This document shows, one piece after another, positions 19,300 to 29,290 of a stretch of 64,000 nt of DNA. The stretch is from Lachnospiraceae bacterium (lineage in GTDB: Bacteria; Bacillota; Clostridia; Lachnospirales; Lachnospiraceae), in assembly GCA_022796795.1 (NCBI GenBank), contig JAAWJI010000011.1, positions 27,880 to 91,879 of the forward strand, given 5' to 3'. The position numbers and the translations under genes are program-made. The notes under the pieces were generated by a model. It saw only the letters and a list, made by a program, of their open reading frames with translations. It ran no database searches and had not been told where the DNA came from. Position 1 is the stretch's first letter, and every line of letters starts with the position of its first letter.

Positions 19300-20481
19300 A
19301 TGAAGAATCTATGGAAAAGCCTGCCGGCGCGGCTGTTGGTGGGTGTAATAGTGGGAGTATTGGCAGGGCTTGTGGCCAATGAATCGGTGATGAATGTGGT
19401 GGTTACGCTGAAGCAGGTGCTGGGTCAGGTAATTACCTTCTGTGTGCCGCTGATCGTGATTGGATTTATCGCCCCGTCTATTACCAGGCTTGGGCAGAAT
19501 GCCTCCCGGATGCTGGGAGTGGCCCTTATTTTGGCCTATGTGTCTTCTATCGGCGCAGCTCTGTTTTCTATGGCAGCCGGATATGGGCTCATTCCGCATC
19601 TGTCCATTGCCTCAGATGTGGAGGGACTGAAAAAGCTGCCGGATGTAATATTCCAGCTGGAGATCCCCCAGATCATGCCGGTGATGAGCGCTCTGGTGTT
19701 TTCCGTGCTGCTTGGCCTGGCCGTGACCTGGACCAAATCAAAGCATACAGAGGAAATCCTGGATGAGTTTCAACAGATCGTGCTGAGCATTGTTTCCCGG
19801 GTGGTGATTCCCATGCTGCCGTTTTTTATCGCCACCACCTTTTGCGGCCTGGCCTATGAGGGAACCATTACCAGGCAGCTGCCCGTATTTCTCAAGGTGA
19901 TTATCATTGTGATGATCGGACATTATATCTGGATGGCTCTTTTATATGTGCTGGCAGGAGTCTATTCCGGAAAGAACCCCATGGAGGTAGTCAAACACTA
20001 CGGTCCCGCCTATTTGACGGCCGTGGGAACCATGTCCTCGGCGGCAACCCTGGCAGTGGCCCTGCGCTGTGCCCGGAAGTCCTCGGTACTGCGGGAGGAT
20101 ATGGTAAATTTCGGCGTTCCCCTGTTTGCCAATATTCATTTGTGCGGCTCCGTGCTTACAGAGGTATTCTTTGTCATGACGGTGTCCCAGATTCTCTATG
20201 GACATATGCCTTCTGTGGGAACTATGGTGCTGTTCTGTCTGCTCCTGGGCGTTTTTGCCATCGGAGCCCCCGGAGTGCCGGGAGGAACGGTTATGGCGTC
20301 TCTGGGATTGATCACCGGAATTCTGCTCTTTGATGAGACGGGAACCGGTTTGATGCTGACCATTTTTGCTCTGCAGGACAGCTTTGGTACGGCCTGCAAC
20401 GTAACAGGAGACGGAGCTTTGACCTTGATTTTAACCGGTTATGCAAAGAAGCATGAGATTGCGGAGGAGCAGAAATCTTGA
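19300..20481 (+). CDS. Dicarboxylate/amino acid:cation symporter (DAACS family)
   Basis: SLPARLLVGVIVGVLAGL, VIGFIAPSITRLG, GTMSSAATLAVALRCAR, FGVPLFANIHLCGS, GAPGVPGGTVMAS; RBS AAGGGGGAG before ATG 19300. Confidence 0.88.
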   Translation: MKNLWKSLPARLLVGVIVGVLAGLVANESVMNVVVTLKQVLGQVITFCVPLIVIGFIAPSITRLGQNASRMLGVALILAYVSSIGAALFSMAAGYGLIPHLSIASDVEGLKKLPDVIFQLEIPQIMPVMSALVFSVLLGLAVTWTKSKHTEEILDEFQQIVLSIVSRVVIPMLPFFIATTFCGLAYEGTITRQLPVFLKVIIIVMIGHYIWMALLYVLAGVYSGKNPMEVVKHYGPAYLTAVGTMSSAATLAVALRCARKSSVLREDMVNFGVPLFANIHLCGSVLTEVFFVMTVSQILYGHMPSVGTMVLFCLLLGVFAIGAPGVPGGTVMASLGLITGILLFDETGTGLMLTIFALQDSFGTACNVTGDGALTLILTGYAKKHEIAEEQKS

Positions 20482-21398
20482 AAAAAGATCTGCAGGTGAG
20501 GGAGATCTGGCAGGGAGATTGCCTGGAACGCATGAAAGAGATCGAAACAGAGTCTGTTCATTTGATTCTCTCAGACATTCCCTATGGGATCAGCTATGAG
20601 GAATGGGATGTACTTCATCACAATACCAACCATGGTCTGCTGGGGGCAAGTCCCTCCCAGCAGAGGAGCGGCAGCATTTTTAGGACCAGGGGAAAGCCCT
20701 TAAACGGCTGGTCCCAGGCGGATAAGCAGATCCCAAAGGAATATTATGAATGGTGCGGCAGCTGGGCTCCTGACTGGTATCGGGTGCTAAAGCCCGGCTC
20801 CAGCTGCTTTGTGTTTGCCGGACGGCGCCTGGCTCACCGCTGTATTTGCGCTCTGGAGGATGCAGGATTTATTTTTAAGGATATGCTGGCCTGGGAAAAG
20901 GATTCGGCGGCCTATCGGGCCCAGCGGGTCAGCTGTGTGTTTGAACGCCGGGGGGATGCGGAAAACAGCTTGCGTTGGCAGGGATGGAAGGTGGGAAATC
21001 TGCGGCCTCTGTTTGAGCCGGTGCTTTGGTTTATGAAGCCCTATCCTGTGGGGGGAACCCTGGCGGATAATATTCTGAGCAATGGGGTGGGGGCATTCCA
21101 TGAGCAGGAGCTGAAAAGGCTTACGGAGCAGGAAGAGGGAGTAAGAAGCTGCTCCAATCTGCTCCGTGTCCGGGCAGAGGGATCAGACCGGGGCCGGCAT
21201 CCTGCCCAGAAGCCGGTGCGGTTGCTGGAAATTCTTATTTCCCTGGTGACCGCAGAGGAGCAGCTGGTGCTGGATCCCTTTTGCGGCAGCGGGAGTACCC
21301 TGGTGGCTGCAAAAAGGCTTGGCAGGCAGTATCTGGGGATTGAGCAGAATGAGGAGTATTGCCGGATCGCCAGGGAACGGCTGAGGGATGCGAAATAG
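20478..21398 (+). CDS. Solitary DNA methyltransferase, beta-class (N4-cytosine or N6-adenine)
   Basis: Catalytic motif DIPYGISYEEWDV N-terminal, SAM-binding LDPFCGSGSTLVAAKRLGRQYLGIEQNEEYCRIARERL C-terminal; TTG start overlaps symporter stop. Confidence 0.9.
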   Translation: MKKDLQVREIWQGDCLERMKEIETESVHLILSDIPYGISYEEWDVLHHNTNHGLLGASPSQQRSGSIFRTRGKPLNGWSQADKQIPKEYYEWCGSWAPDWYRVLKPGSSCFVFAGRRLAHRCICALEDAGFIFKDMLAWEKDSAAYRAQRVSCVFERRGDAENSLRWQGWKVGNLRPLFEPVLWFMKPYPVGGTLADNILSNGVGAFHEQELKRLTEQEEGVRSCSNLLRVRAEGSDRGRHPAQKPVRLLEILISLVTAEEQLVLDPFCGSGSTLVAAKRLGRQYLGIEQNEEYCRIARERLRDAK

Positions 21399-21407
21399 GA
21401 TAGAGAA

Positions 21408-21467
21408 ATCAAAAAGAGACGGCTGAAGCTCTCAGGTCATAAACCGGAGCGGAAGCCGTCTTTTTTT
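21408..21467 (+). terminator. Hairpin terminator downstream of methyltransferase
   Basis: GACGGCT...AGCCGTC followed by TTTTTTT. Confidence 0.7.
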
Positions 21468-21554
21468 GCCCGTGCATGAAATTTATCCAAAAAGGAAAAC
21501 TTTTTCTGAAAGTGGAAGCGTCTAATAGACAGAACAGGAAGGAGGACAAAAATT

Positions 21555-22049
21555 TTGAATCGGGAAGCATTACAAAAGAAAGTGGAAGAGCAGATCCTGG
21601 ATTCCTATGAGGCTTTGTACCGCCTGGCCTTTACCTACGTGCATCAGGAGCAGGATGCTCTGGACATTGTACAGGAAAGTGTTTACCGGGCCATGAAGCA
21701 CGCCTCTTCAGTCCGGGAGGAGCAATATATAGAGACCTGGCTCTGGCGGATCACCATGAATACGGCGATAGATTTTATCCGGAAGAATCGCAGGGAACTG
21801 GTTCAGGAGGAGTTTCCGGAAGCCGGAGTGGAGGATCAATATCAGGATTTCGATACCCTGGAAGCCCTGGAGGTGCTGTCAGAAAAAGAGCGGGCCGTGG
21901 TGGTGCTGCGATTCTTTGAGGACCGGCAGATCCGGGAGGTAGCGGAGATTCTTCAGGAAAATACCAACACGGTAAAAACCATTTTATACCGAAGTCTGCG
22001 GAAACTGAAAATAGAATTGACCAGGGAGGAATTGCTCTATGAAGGATAA
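21555..22049 (+). CDS. ECF-type sigma factor (SigV-like)
   Basis: AFTYVHQEQDALDIVQESVYRAMKH, TWLWRITMNTAIDFIRK, VLRFFEDRQIREVAEILQENTNTVKTILYRSLRKLK. Confidence 0.9.
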   Translation: MNREALQKKVEEQILDSYEALYRLAFTYVHQEQDALDIVQESVYRAMKHASSVREEQYIETWLWRITMNTAIDFIRKNRRELVQEEFPEAGVEDQYQDFDTLEALEVLSEKERAVVVLRFFEDRQIREVAEILQENTNTVKTILYRSLRKLKIELTREELLYEG

Positions 22050-23127
22050 GAGGCTGGACCATATGAGAGAAGAGTACGAACAGATTGGAATTCCCGGAGA
22101 GCTTCGGGAGCGTGTAGAGACGGCGATCCTGCAGGCAAAGAGGGAACTTGGCATGGAGGAAGAGATCCCAAGAACAAAGATCCAAAAAGCAGACGCAAAA
22201 AGGGAAGAAGATGCTCAGAAGACAGTTGCAGGTACACAGAAAACGTGGACAATGGAAATAGATGGAGCAGAAGAGGAGGATTGGAGCATGAGTCAGGGAA
22301 GCAGAGGAAAACAAAAGGGAAACAGAAGAGGAAGGACAAGGAGGAGTCCGCTTTCCTGGGCAGGGGGAATCGCGGGGACAGCTGCGGCCGCCATGCTGGT
22401 GATCACCGTGCTTGCCAACACAAGTCCCTCTGTGGCCTATGCCATGGAAAGCATTCCGGTCTTGGGAAGCATTGTGAAGGTGGTGACCTTCCGGAATTAT
22501 GAGAGGAAAGAAAACACCATGGAAGCCAATATTAAGGTGCCGGAGCTTCAGGTGGAGGATTCCACGGGCCAGGTACAGGAGGAAAGCACCGAGGAACTGA
22601 ACCGACGGATTCAGGAGTACACAGATGAGATCATCGCCCGGTATGAGGCGGACGTGGAGGCTGCGGGAGGAGAAGGCCATGAGTCCGTAGAGCTGGATTA
22701 CCGTATTGTGACAGACAACGAGAAGCTGTTCTCCATCCGTTTCGATGAGCTCATTGTTATGGCCAGCGGCACCCAGCTGGTAAAAATCTATCATGTGGAT
22801 AAAACCACCGGCGAGGTAATCAATCTGGACGGTCTGTTCCAGGCAGATGCAGACTATGTGACGGCAATATCCGAGAATATCAAAGAACAGATGAAGGAGC
22901 GGATGGCAGAGGATGAAAATGTCAGCTACTGGGTAGACAGCGATATGCCGGAGTGGAATTTTAAGGAGATTCGGAAGGACGCCGTGTTCTATGTAAATGA
23001 GGCGGGACATTTGGTTATTGTTTTTGATGAGTATGAGGTGGCTCCGGGATTTATGGGAAGCCAGGAATTTGAGATTCCCACAGAGGTGATTGCGGGGATG
23101 GTGAAAGAGGGATATCTTCTGCCTTAG
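22039..23127 (+). CDS. RsiV-like anti-sigma factor (single TM, DUF3298-like extracellular domain)
   Basis: Overlaps sigma gene; TM at WAGGIAGTAAAAMLVITVLANTSPSVAYAME; DYRIVTDNEKLFSIRFDELIVMASGTQLVKIYHVDKTTGEVINLDGLF...FYVNEAGHLVIVFDEYEVAPGFMGSQEFEIP. Confidence 0.78.
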   Translation: MKDKRLDHMREEYEQIGIPGELRERVETAILQAKRELGMEEEIPRTKIQKADAKREEDAQKTVAGTQKTWTMEIDGAEEEDWSMSQGSRGKQKGNRRGRTRRSPLSWAGGIAGTAAAAMLVITVLANTSPSVAYAMESIPVLGSIVKVVTFRNYERKENTMEANIKVPELQVEDSTGQVQEESTEELNRRIQEYTDEIIARYEADVEAAGGEGHESVELDYRIVTDNEKLFSIRFDELIVMASGTQLVKIYHVDKTTGEVINLDGLFQADADYVTAISENIKEQMKERMAEDENVSYWVDSDMPEWNFKEIRKDAVFYVNEAGHLVIVFDEYEVAPGFMGSQEFEIPTEVIAGMVKEGYLLP

Positions 23128-23260
23128 ATGAGTGGAGATTGACGGCGCCGAAATCTGGTTGTCCAGGGAGGACGAGGAGTTTCGCCATAATCCGGGTGTT
23201 GTGGAGGTTGGAGAAGGAAGTGGGGGGCAGGGTTTGCTCCGACTTAATGTAGAATTTTCA

Positions 23261-23359
23261 GGGGCTGTGGCAAAACAGCTGTTATATACAAGATAGAGCA
23301 TTTAGGCCACAAAGGTTGCACCTATATCTTGCGTATAAGCTGCATTTTGCAACAGCCCC
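23261..23359. repeat. Imperfect 35-nt inverted repeat element (MITE- or IS-end-like)
   Basis: GGGGCTGTGGCAAAACAGCTGTTATATACAAGATA ... TATCTTGCGTATAAGCTGCATTTTGCAACAGCCCC. Confidence 0.75.
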
Positions 23360-23372
23360 TTCTAATATTTCT

Positions 23373-24536
23373 CTATTTAACCACTTTCCCCTGAAACAAC
23401 ATTCCTGTAATGTCCAAATTCTCATTCAGCAGCACCACATTGGCCGTTTTCCCGGGATCCAGACTCCCGAAGCGGTCATAGATGCCGATGGATTTTGCGG
23501 GATTGACCGTGGCGCATTTCACGGCGGTCCACAGGGGAATCCCCATATCCTTCACTGCATGGCGCATACAGTCCATAAGGTTGGTGGCGGAGCCGGCAAT
23601 GGTGCCGTCTGCCAGGGTTGCCAGGGAGCCGGTTACCTTCACGGCCTGTCCGCCCAGGGAATAATCCCCGTCAGTAAGGCCTGTGGCCATCATGCTGTCG
23701 CTGATCAGGATCACCCGGTTGTCTCCGAACATCTTAAAGGTGGCCCGGACCATGGCGGGAGCGATATGAATGCCATCGCAGATCAGTTCCACCTGGCAGG
23801 CGGCATCGTCAAAGGCAGCTCCCACTACCCCGGGAGCCCGATGGGAAAAGGGCATCATAGCGTTGTACAGGTGGGTTGCGTGGCTGGCGCCTGCAGCCAG
23901 GGCAGCCCAGGCTGTGTCATAGTCCGCTGTGGTATGGGCAATGCTCAGCACCACCTGACCTTTTAGAGCCTCTATAAACTCCATGGCTCCTTCCAGTTCC
24001 GGGGCCAGGGAGACCAGCCGGTACAAGCCTCCTGCAGCCTTCTGCAGGCGGCGGTACATGGCCAGATCCGGCTTTTTCAGATAAAGGGGATTCTGAGCCC
24101 CCTTTTTCTCCAGAGACAGGAAGGGGCCTTCCATGTGGATCCCGCAAAGCCTGGCCAATGGGGGCTTTGTGGTTTGGCGGCTGCCTTCCTGGTCCGCTTC
24201 TTCGTCCTGCCAGCGGGCAAACTCCAAAGCCTCCCGTCCGATAGAGGTTAGGGTTTCCTCCGGCAGGGTCATGGTGGCCGGGCAGATCTGGGTGACGCCG
24301 TTTTGCAGTTCATATGCGGCGATTGCCTCAAAGGCCTCCCAGGTGCCGTCGCAGAAGTCATAGCCCACGCAGCCGTGGAAATGGATGTCCGTAAGTCCCG
24401 GGATGGCATAGGCTCCCTGACCGTCCAGAATCTCATGGTCCCTGGAAGTTTGAGAAAGCTGTGAACCGTCTGTGTACAGCTCTCCTTCCTCAAAGGCGCC
24501 ATTTTCCCGGAAAATCCGGATATTTTTCACAATCAT
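23373..24536 (-). CDS. nagA: N-acetylglucosamine-6-phosphate deacetylase
   Basis: GAYAIPGLTDIHFHGCVGYDFCDGT, GIHMEGPFLS, SIAHTTADYDTAWAALAAGASHATHLYNAMMPFSHRAPGVVGAAF, CDGIHIAP. Confidence 0.93.
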   Translation of the reverse strand: MIVKNIRIFRENGAFEEGELYTDGSQLSQTSRDHEILDGQGAYAIPGLTDIHFHGCVGYDFCDGTWEAFEAIAAYELQNGVTQICPATMTLPEETLTSIGREALEFARWQDEEADQEGSRQTTKPPLARLCGIHMEGPFLSLEKKGAQNPLYLKKPDLAMYRRLQKAAGGLYRLVSLAPELEGAMEFIEALKGQVVLSIAHTTADYDTAWAALAAGASHATHLYNAMMPFSHRAPGVVGAAFDDAACQVELICDGIHIAPAMVRATFKMFGDNRVILISDSMMATGLTDGDYSLGGQAVKVTGSLATLADGTIAGSATNLMDCMRHAVKDMGIPLWTAVKCATVNPAKSIGIYDRFGSLDPGKTANVVLLNENLDITGMLFQGKVVK

Positions 24537-24610
24537 GAAAGTGCCTCCTGTCCTTTTTATGTTTGCAGGCCATATGCCGCGAAGGGATTTTCATATGTCT
24601 GCGGAAGATT

Positions 24611-25342
24611 TTATAGTTTCATCATGGACATGGCCGCCTCGTCGGCAACTAAGGTCACGTCCGGATGCAGCTGCAGCACAGAGGCCGGTACCTGAGGAGT
24701 AATGGGGCCCTCTACGGCTTTGGCCAGGATCTCTGCCTTGTCTGCGCCGCTGACCACAAGGAGAATCTTCCGGGCCAGCATAATATTTTTGATGCCCATG
24801 GTATAGGCCTGGCGGGGCACGTCCTCTGCTTTCTCAAAGAAGCGTTTGTTAGCCTCAATGGTGAGAGGAGTCAGGTCCACGCAGTGGGTCTCTGCCGGGA
24901 ACACGCTGTCCGGCTCGTTAAAGCCAATATGGCCGTCATGGCCGATGCCCAGAAGCTGCAGGTCAATGCCGCCCAGGTCCCGGATCATGGCGTTGTATGC
25001 GCTGCAGGCAGCCTCGCTGTCCGCCTCTGCGCCGTTGGGCACATGGGTGTTCTCCATGGCAATGTTGATTCCGGAGAACAGGTTTTTGTTCATAAAATAC
25101 CGGTAGCTCTGGTCGTTGTCCGGCGTCAGGCCTTTGTACTCATCCAGATTGACTGTTTTTACCTGGGAGAAATCCAGATCTCCCTGCTTGTGCCATTCAA
25201 TCAGCTGCTTGTAAGCGCCTACAGGCGTGGAACCGGTAGCCAGACCAAGAACGCAGTCTGGTTTCAGGAGAACCTGTGCGGAGATGATGTTGGCAGCCTT
25301 TCTGCTCATTTCTTCATAGTTTTTGACTTTGTAGATTTTCAT
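24611..25342 (-). CDS. nagB: Glucosamine-6-phosphate deaminase
   Basis: VLGLATGSTPVGAYKQLI, NLDEYKGLTPDNDQSYRYFMNKNLF, LLGIGHDGHIGFNEP, AYTMGIKNIMLARKILLVVSGADKAEIL. Confidence 0.95.
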   Translation of the reverse strand: MKIYKVKNYEEMSRKAANIISAQVLLKPDCVLGLATGSTPVGAYKQLIEWHKQGDLDFSQVKTVNLDEYKGLTPDNDQSYRYFMNKNLFSGINIAMENTHVPNGAEADSEAACSAYNAMIRDLGGIDLQLLGIGHDGHIGFNEPDSVFPAETHCVDLTPLTIEANKRFFEKAEDVPRQAYTMGIKNIMLARKILLVVSGADKAEILAKAVEGPITPQVPASVLQLHPDVTLVADEAAMSMMKL

Positions 25343-25628
25343 GTTGCTTCACCTTTTTACAGACCGTTTTTGATCTGCCCTTTCTTTCTACAGTATAGCA
25401 GATTTTACCGTGAAAGAGGATACAAATTTAAAATTTATTTTGCCCATTTTCGAAAATTTGTTGCAGGTTTTGGGATATTTGTTGCGGCTTTTAGGGAAAC
25501 CGTTGTGAAATCCTTCCGTTTGTAGTATGATAAGGCAGAAAACAAGAGAAACTTTATATCATCCTTTGAGCCCCGCGGATCCGGGACAAAGGATGGGAAA
25601 GCGGCAAAATAGAAGGAGGAATCTAGTC

Positions 25629-26648
25629 ATGGCAATTTTAGTAACAGGCGGCGCAGGCTATATTGGAAGCCATACCTGTGTGGAGCTTATAAACGAGGGA
25701 TATGATGTGGTTGTCATGGATAATCTGTACAATTCCAGCAAAAAGGCTCTGGACCGGGTGGCGGAAATTACCGGGAAGCAGGTAACCTTTTATGAGACGG
25801 ATATGCTGGACCGGGCAGGGGTGGCAAAGATCTTTGCAGAGGAGTCCATCGACGCCGTGATTCATTTCGCTGGCCTGAAGGCTGTGGGGGAGTCCGTGGC
25901 TAAACCCATAGAATATTACTACAACAATATGGCGGGAACCCTGGTTTTGTGCGATGAGATGCGCAAAGCAGGAGTAAAGAATATTGTGTTCAGCTCCTCT
26001 GCCACCGTGTATGGAGATCCGGCCTTTGTGCCCATTACCGAGGATTGTCCCAAGGGAAAGATTACCAACCCCTACGGGCAGACCAAGAGCATGCTGGAGC
26101 AGGTATTGACGGATATCCAGGTCTCCGATCCGGAGTGGAACGTGATTTTGCTGCGCTACTTTAACCCCATCGGAGCCCATAAAAGCGGAAAGATCGGGGA
26201 GGATCCCAAGGGAATTCCCAACAATCTGCTGCCCTATGTGGCTCAGGTAGCCATCGGGAAACTGGAATGTATCGGCGTTTTCGGGGACGACTATGACACT
26301 CCGGACGGAACCGGCGTGCGGGATTACATTCATGTGGTGGATCTGGCCAAGGGCCACGTGAAGGCTATTGAAAAGTTAAAGGAAAAACAGGGCGTGCTGG
26401 TGTACAACCTGGGTACCGGCAAGGGCTACAGCGTGCTGGAGGTGGTAAAGGCCTTCGGAAAGGCCTGCGGCAAAGAGCTGCCCTATGTGATTAAGCCCAG
26501 AAGACCCGGGGACATAGCCCAGTGCTACGCAGATCCCTCCAAGGCAAAGGCGGAGCTTGGCTGGGAAGCTCAGTACGGCATTGAGGAGATGTGTGCGGAT
26601 TCCTGGAGATGGCAGAGCCAGAATCCTGACGGGTATGGTGAAGAATAA
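25629..26648 (+). CDS. galE: UDP-glucose 4-epimerase
   Basis: [100 protein letters not shown] upstream. Confidence 0.96.
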   Translation: MAILVTGGAGYIGSHTCVELINEGYDVVVMDNLYNSSKKALDRVAEITGKQVTFYETDMLDRAGVAKIFAEESIDAVIHFAGLKAVGESVAKPIEYYYNNMAGTLVLCDEMRKAGVKNIVFSSSATVYGDPAFVPITEDCPKGKITNPYGQTKSMLEQVLTDIQVSDPEWNVILLRYFNPIGAHKSGKIGEDPKGIPNNLLPYVAQVAIGKLECIGVFGDDYDTPDGTGVRDYIHVVDLAKGHVKAIEKLKEKQGVLVYNLGTGKGYSVLEVVKAFGKACGKELPYVIKPRRPGDIAQCYADPSKAKAELGWEAQYGIEEMCADSWRWQSQNPDGYGEE

Positions 26649-26668
26649 AGCAAGATACGAGGTTTTTT

Positions 26669-28249
26669 ATGAAGCAAATCTGGAACCGGTGCGGTTGGAT
26701 AAAACGGATCTGGAAGGAATGGAGAGGAGAGCTGTTGGTCACGGCTCTCTTTCTCCCGTTATTCTGGTATCTTATGGATAGCGGATACCTGAATGACAGT
26801 GCTATGATTTCCAGGGGAACGGCAGGGGTGCTGTGCATATGGACAGCGGCAGCTCTGATTTTTGTGCTGCGGGGAAATATGAGCTGGGAGCGGGGGGCCC
26901 TGCTTTTGCTGTTGTGTGGCCTTACCATGCGCGTGGGCTATGCCCTGGGTACGAATTCCTACATTCGTCATCATGATTATGGAGATATCTGGTGGTTTGT
27001 GTACGGACATACGGAGCAGCTGAATGTGAACGATTATGGCCATGCGCCCTATATTCTCTACCTGTATCTGAACCGGAGCCTGCCGGATTTCAACGTGGGG
27101 CAGTTTTATCACCCGCCTCTGTTTCACATTCTGGCTGCTTTGTCCATGCGGGTCACCTATAAGCTTGTAGGAATCGAGGACCTCATTTATCTGTTTGAGG
27201 CCTCCAAAATCATTTCCTGCCTGGCCTCCTGCTATACTCTGCTGCTGGTGCCAAAGATCTGCAGGGAGCTTAAACTTAGGGGAGCAGGGGCCTTTGCGGT
27301 TGTGGGAGTCATGTCGTTCTTGCCCCTGTTTTATCTCATGGCAGGCTGGGTGAATAATGACGGTCTGGTGCTGTTCTTTATGGTCTGGATCCTTCTCTAC
27401 AGCATCCGCTGGTATCGTAAGCCGTCCTGGGGAAATACGGTTTTCCTGGCTCTGGGCTTTGGACTTGGGATGATGAGCAAGCTGTCCTGCGGCCTCCTGG
27501 CCTTTTTTACGGGGGCGCTGATGCTGGCGCGGCTTCTGTATCAGATGAACGATGGGAGAAGGGGAGAGACGGTATATCCTCTGACTGTAAAGGGTCTGCT
27601 GCTTCGGTTTGCGGCCTTTGGCGCCGTTGCCTTTCCTCTGGGACTTGCCTATCCGGTGCGAAATTATCTGAAATTTAATCAGGCCTTCCATTATGTGCTG
27701 CGGCTGGATATACCGGAGGTTCCTGTATTGGATTTTGCCCGTCGTTTCCTTTTATTCCCTGTAGACAGGCTGTTCTCTCCGGTGTTTGCGGATCCGGCGG
27801 AGTATCATTTGAATCTTTTTTTGCTGAAAACCGCTTCCTTTGGAGAGTTTTCCTATTCGCCGGAATTAGAGGGATGGGGAATTGCCATTGTGGCGTCCAA
27901 TCTGGCTCTAATCCTGCTGGCTGTGTTTAGCCTGATTCTGACGTGGCGCTCCTCCAGGGGATTTCTCAGGCGCTGGGCTATGCCTGGCTTGTGGCTCCTG
28001 CTCTATGGCTCTGCCTTGGCATTTGCCTGGGATTATCCCTACACCTGCAGCATGGACGCCCGGTATGTGGCGCTGACGGTTCTGCTGGGAGCTCTGTATC
28101 TGGGCTTCGGGGTGGAGCGGGGCGTACAGGGAATGAAAACCGGAAAGGGGCTTCTGGGCAGGAGTTTGTGGCTTTTGTATGTATTGGCGTGCTTGGGGGC
28201 AGTGACGGCGCTGGGAGTTTCCGGCTGCTATTTCTTCCTAAATCTATAA
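26669..28249 (+). CDS. Multi-TM glycosyltransferase-like protein (GT-C/PMT-type)
   Basis: Many TM segments; GYALGTNSYIRHHDYGDIWWFVYGH, FYHPPLFHILAAL, EASKIISCLASCYTLLLVPKICREL; follows galE. Confidence 0.65.
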   Translation: MKQIWNRCGWIKRIWKEWRGELLVTALFLPLFWYLMDSGYLNDSAMISRGTAGVLCIWTAAALIFVLRGNMSWERGALLLLLCGLTMRVGYALGTNSYIRHHDYGDIWWFVYGHTEQLNVNDYGHAPYILYLYLNRSLPDFNVGQFYHPPLFHILAALSMRVTYKLVGIEDLIYLFEASKIISCLASCYTLLLVPKICRELKLRGAGAFAVVGVMSFLPLFYLMAGWVNNDGLVLFFMVWILLYSIRWYRKPSWGNTVFLALGFGLGMMSKLSCGLLAFFTGALMLARLLYQMNDGRRGETVYPLTVKGLLLRFAAFGAVAFPLGLAYPVRNYLKFNQAFHYVLRLDIPEVPVLDFARRFLLFPVDRLFSPVFADPAEYHLNLFLLKTASFGEFSYSPELEGWGIAIVASNLALILLAVFSLILTWRSSRGFLRRWAMPGLWLLLYGSALAFAWDYPYTCSMDARYVALTVLLGALYLGFGVERGVQGMKTGKGLLGRSLWLLYVLACLGAVTALGVSGCYFFLNL

Positions 28250-28440
28250 AGGGGTGCAATCTGTCAGATCCCGTTTTTTAGGATCATGGCAATTACGAGG
28301 AAACTTTAGAATAAAGCAGGAAATCCATGGAATACTAATCCTGATTGTTGGCAATTTGTCCTTTGGCAGGGGCGGGTGTCCCTGTAGGTGACAGAAAGAT
28401 TTTGCCCGCAAAAAGTTTGTAAGAATCAGGAGGAATCAGG

Positions 28441-29055
28441 ATGGATTTCAGGAACAGTGTGACCAAGGATAATCTGATGAAGGCATTTGCCGGGGAAAGT
28501 CAGGCCAGGAACCGGTATACCTTTGCGGCTCGGGAGGCCAGGAAGCAGAAGCTTCCGGTGCTGGAGCAGGTGTTTTTGTTTACAGCGGACCAGGAGCGGG
28601 CCCATGCCCAGATTTTTTACCAGCATCTTCAGGAGCTATCCGGGGAAAATCTGCGGGTGGACGGCACCTATCCCGTGGAGGTGTATCAGGATCTGAAAAA
28701 GCTCTTGCACTGCGCCATGCACAATGAATACGAGGAGTTTGACCCGGTTTACCGGGAGTTTGGAGACAAGGCGAAGGAGGAGGGCTTTGACAAGGTGGCC
28801 TATTCCTTTTATGCCATTTCCCAGATTGAGAAGATTCACGGAGACCGGTTTGGAACATACGCCAAATGGCTGGAAAACGGACAGCTTTTCCGGGCAGAGG
28901 TAAAGACAGGCTGGATGTGCCTGAACTGCGGCTTTGTGTATTATGGCACGGAGGCGCCTATGGAGTGCCCGGTGTGCCATGAGGAGCAGGGGCATTTCAT
29001 CCGGCTTTCGCTGGTTCCCTGGACGGGGGAAGAGATGGCTTCGGATAAACAATAG
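28441..29055 (+). CDS. Rubrerythrin
   Basis: FAGESQARNRYTFAAREARKQ, DQERAHAQIFYQHL, HNEYEEFDPVYREFGDKAKEEGFDKVA, rubredoxin-like CLNCGFVYYGTEAPMECPVC. Confidence 0.95.
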   Translation: MDFRNSVTKDNLMKAFAGESQARNRYTFAAREARKQKLPVLEQVFLFTADQERAHAQIFYQHLQELSGENLRVDGTYPVEVYQDLKKLLHCAMHNEYEEFDPVYREFGDKAKEEGFDKVAYSFYAISQIEKIHGDRFGTYAKWLENGQLFRAEVKTGWMCLNCGFVYYGTEAPMECPVCHEEQGHFIRLSLVPWTGEEMASDKQ

Positions 29056-29059
29056 GATA

Positions 29060-29102
29060 AAGGCTATACTGGAACGGTGTTCTGGTATGGCCTTTTTTCT
29101 TA
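29060..29102 (+). terminator. Hairpin terminator downstream of rubrerythrin gene
   Basis: AAAGGCTATACTGGAACGGTGTTCTGGTATGGCCTTTTTT. Confidence 0.75.
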
Positions 29103-29235
29103 TTTTTCTTTTCTGTAGAGAGTTTATATATTTTTCCAATCCGTTCAGTGGATGAAACGGCCTGGTCGATTCTTCCAGTCTTTATCCCTCCGATTTCACT
29201 TGTACGAGTTTAACGGCTTCAGGTCAATATTTTTG

Positions 29236-29287
29236 AAAGGGGGTATCGCTCAATCATCTGATCTGATGATTTTGCGACACCCCCTTT
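29236..29287. terminator. Hairpin between convergent genes (candidate bidirectional terminator)
   Basis: AAAGGGGGTATCGC-tca-ATCATC-tgatct-GATGAT-ttt-GCGACACCCCCTTT. Confidence 0.65.
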
Positions 29288-29290
29288 GAT

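Noticed and set aside
21775-23301. 508-aa minus-strand ORF
   Set aside because: Antisense to the sigma/anti-sigma pair, which have clear domains
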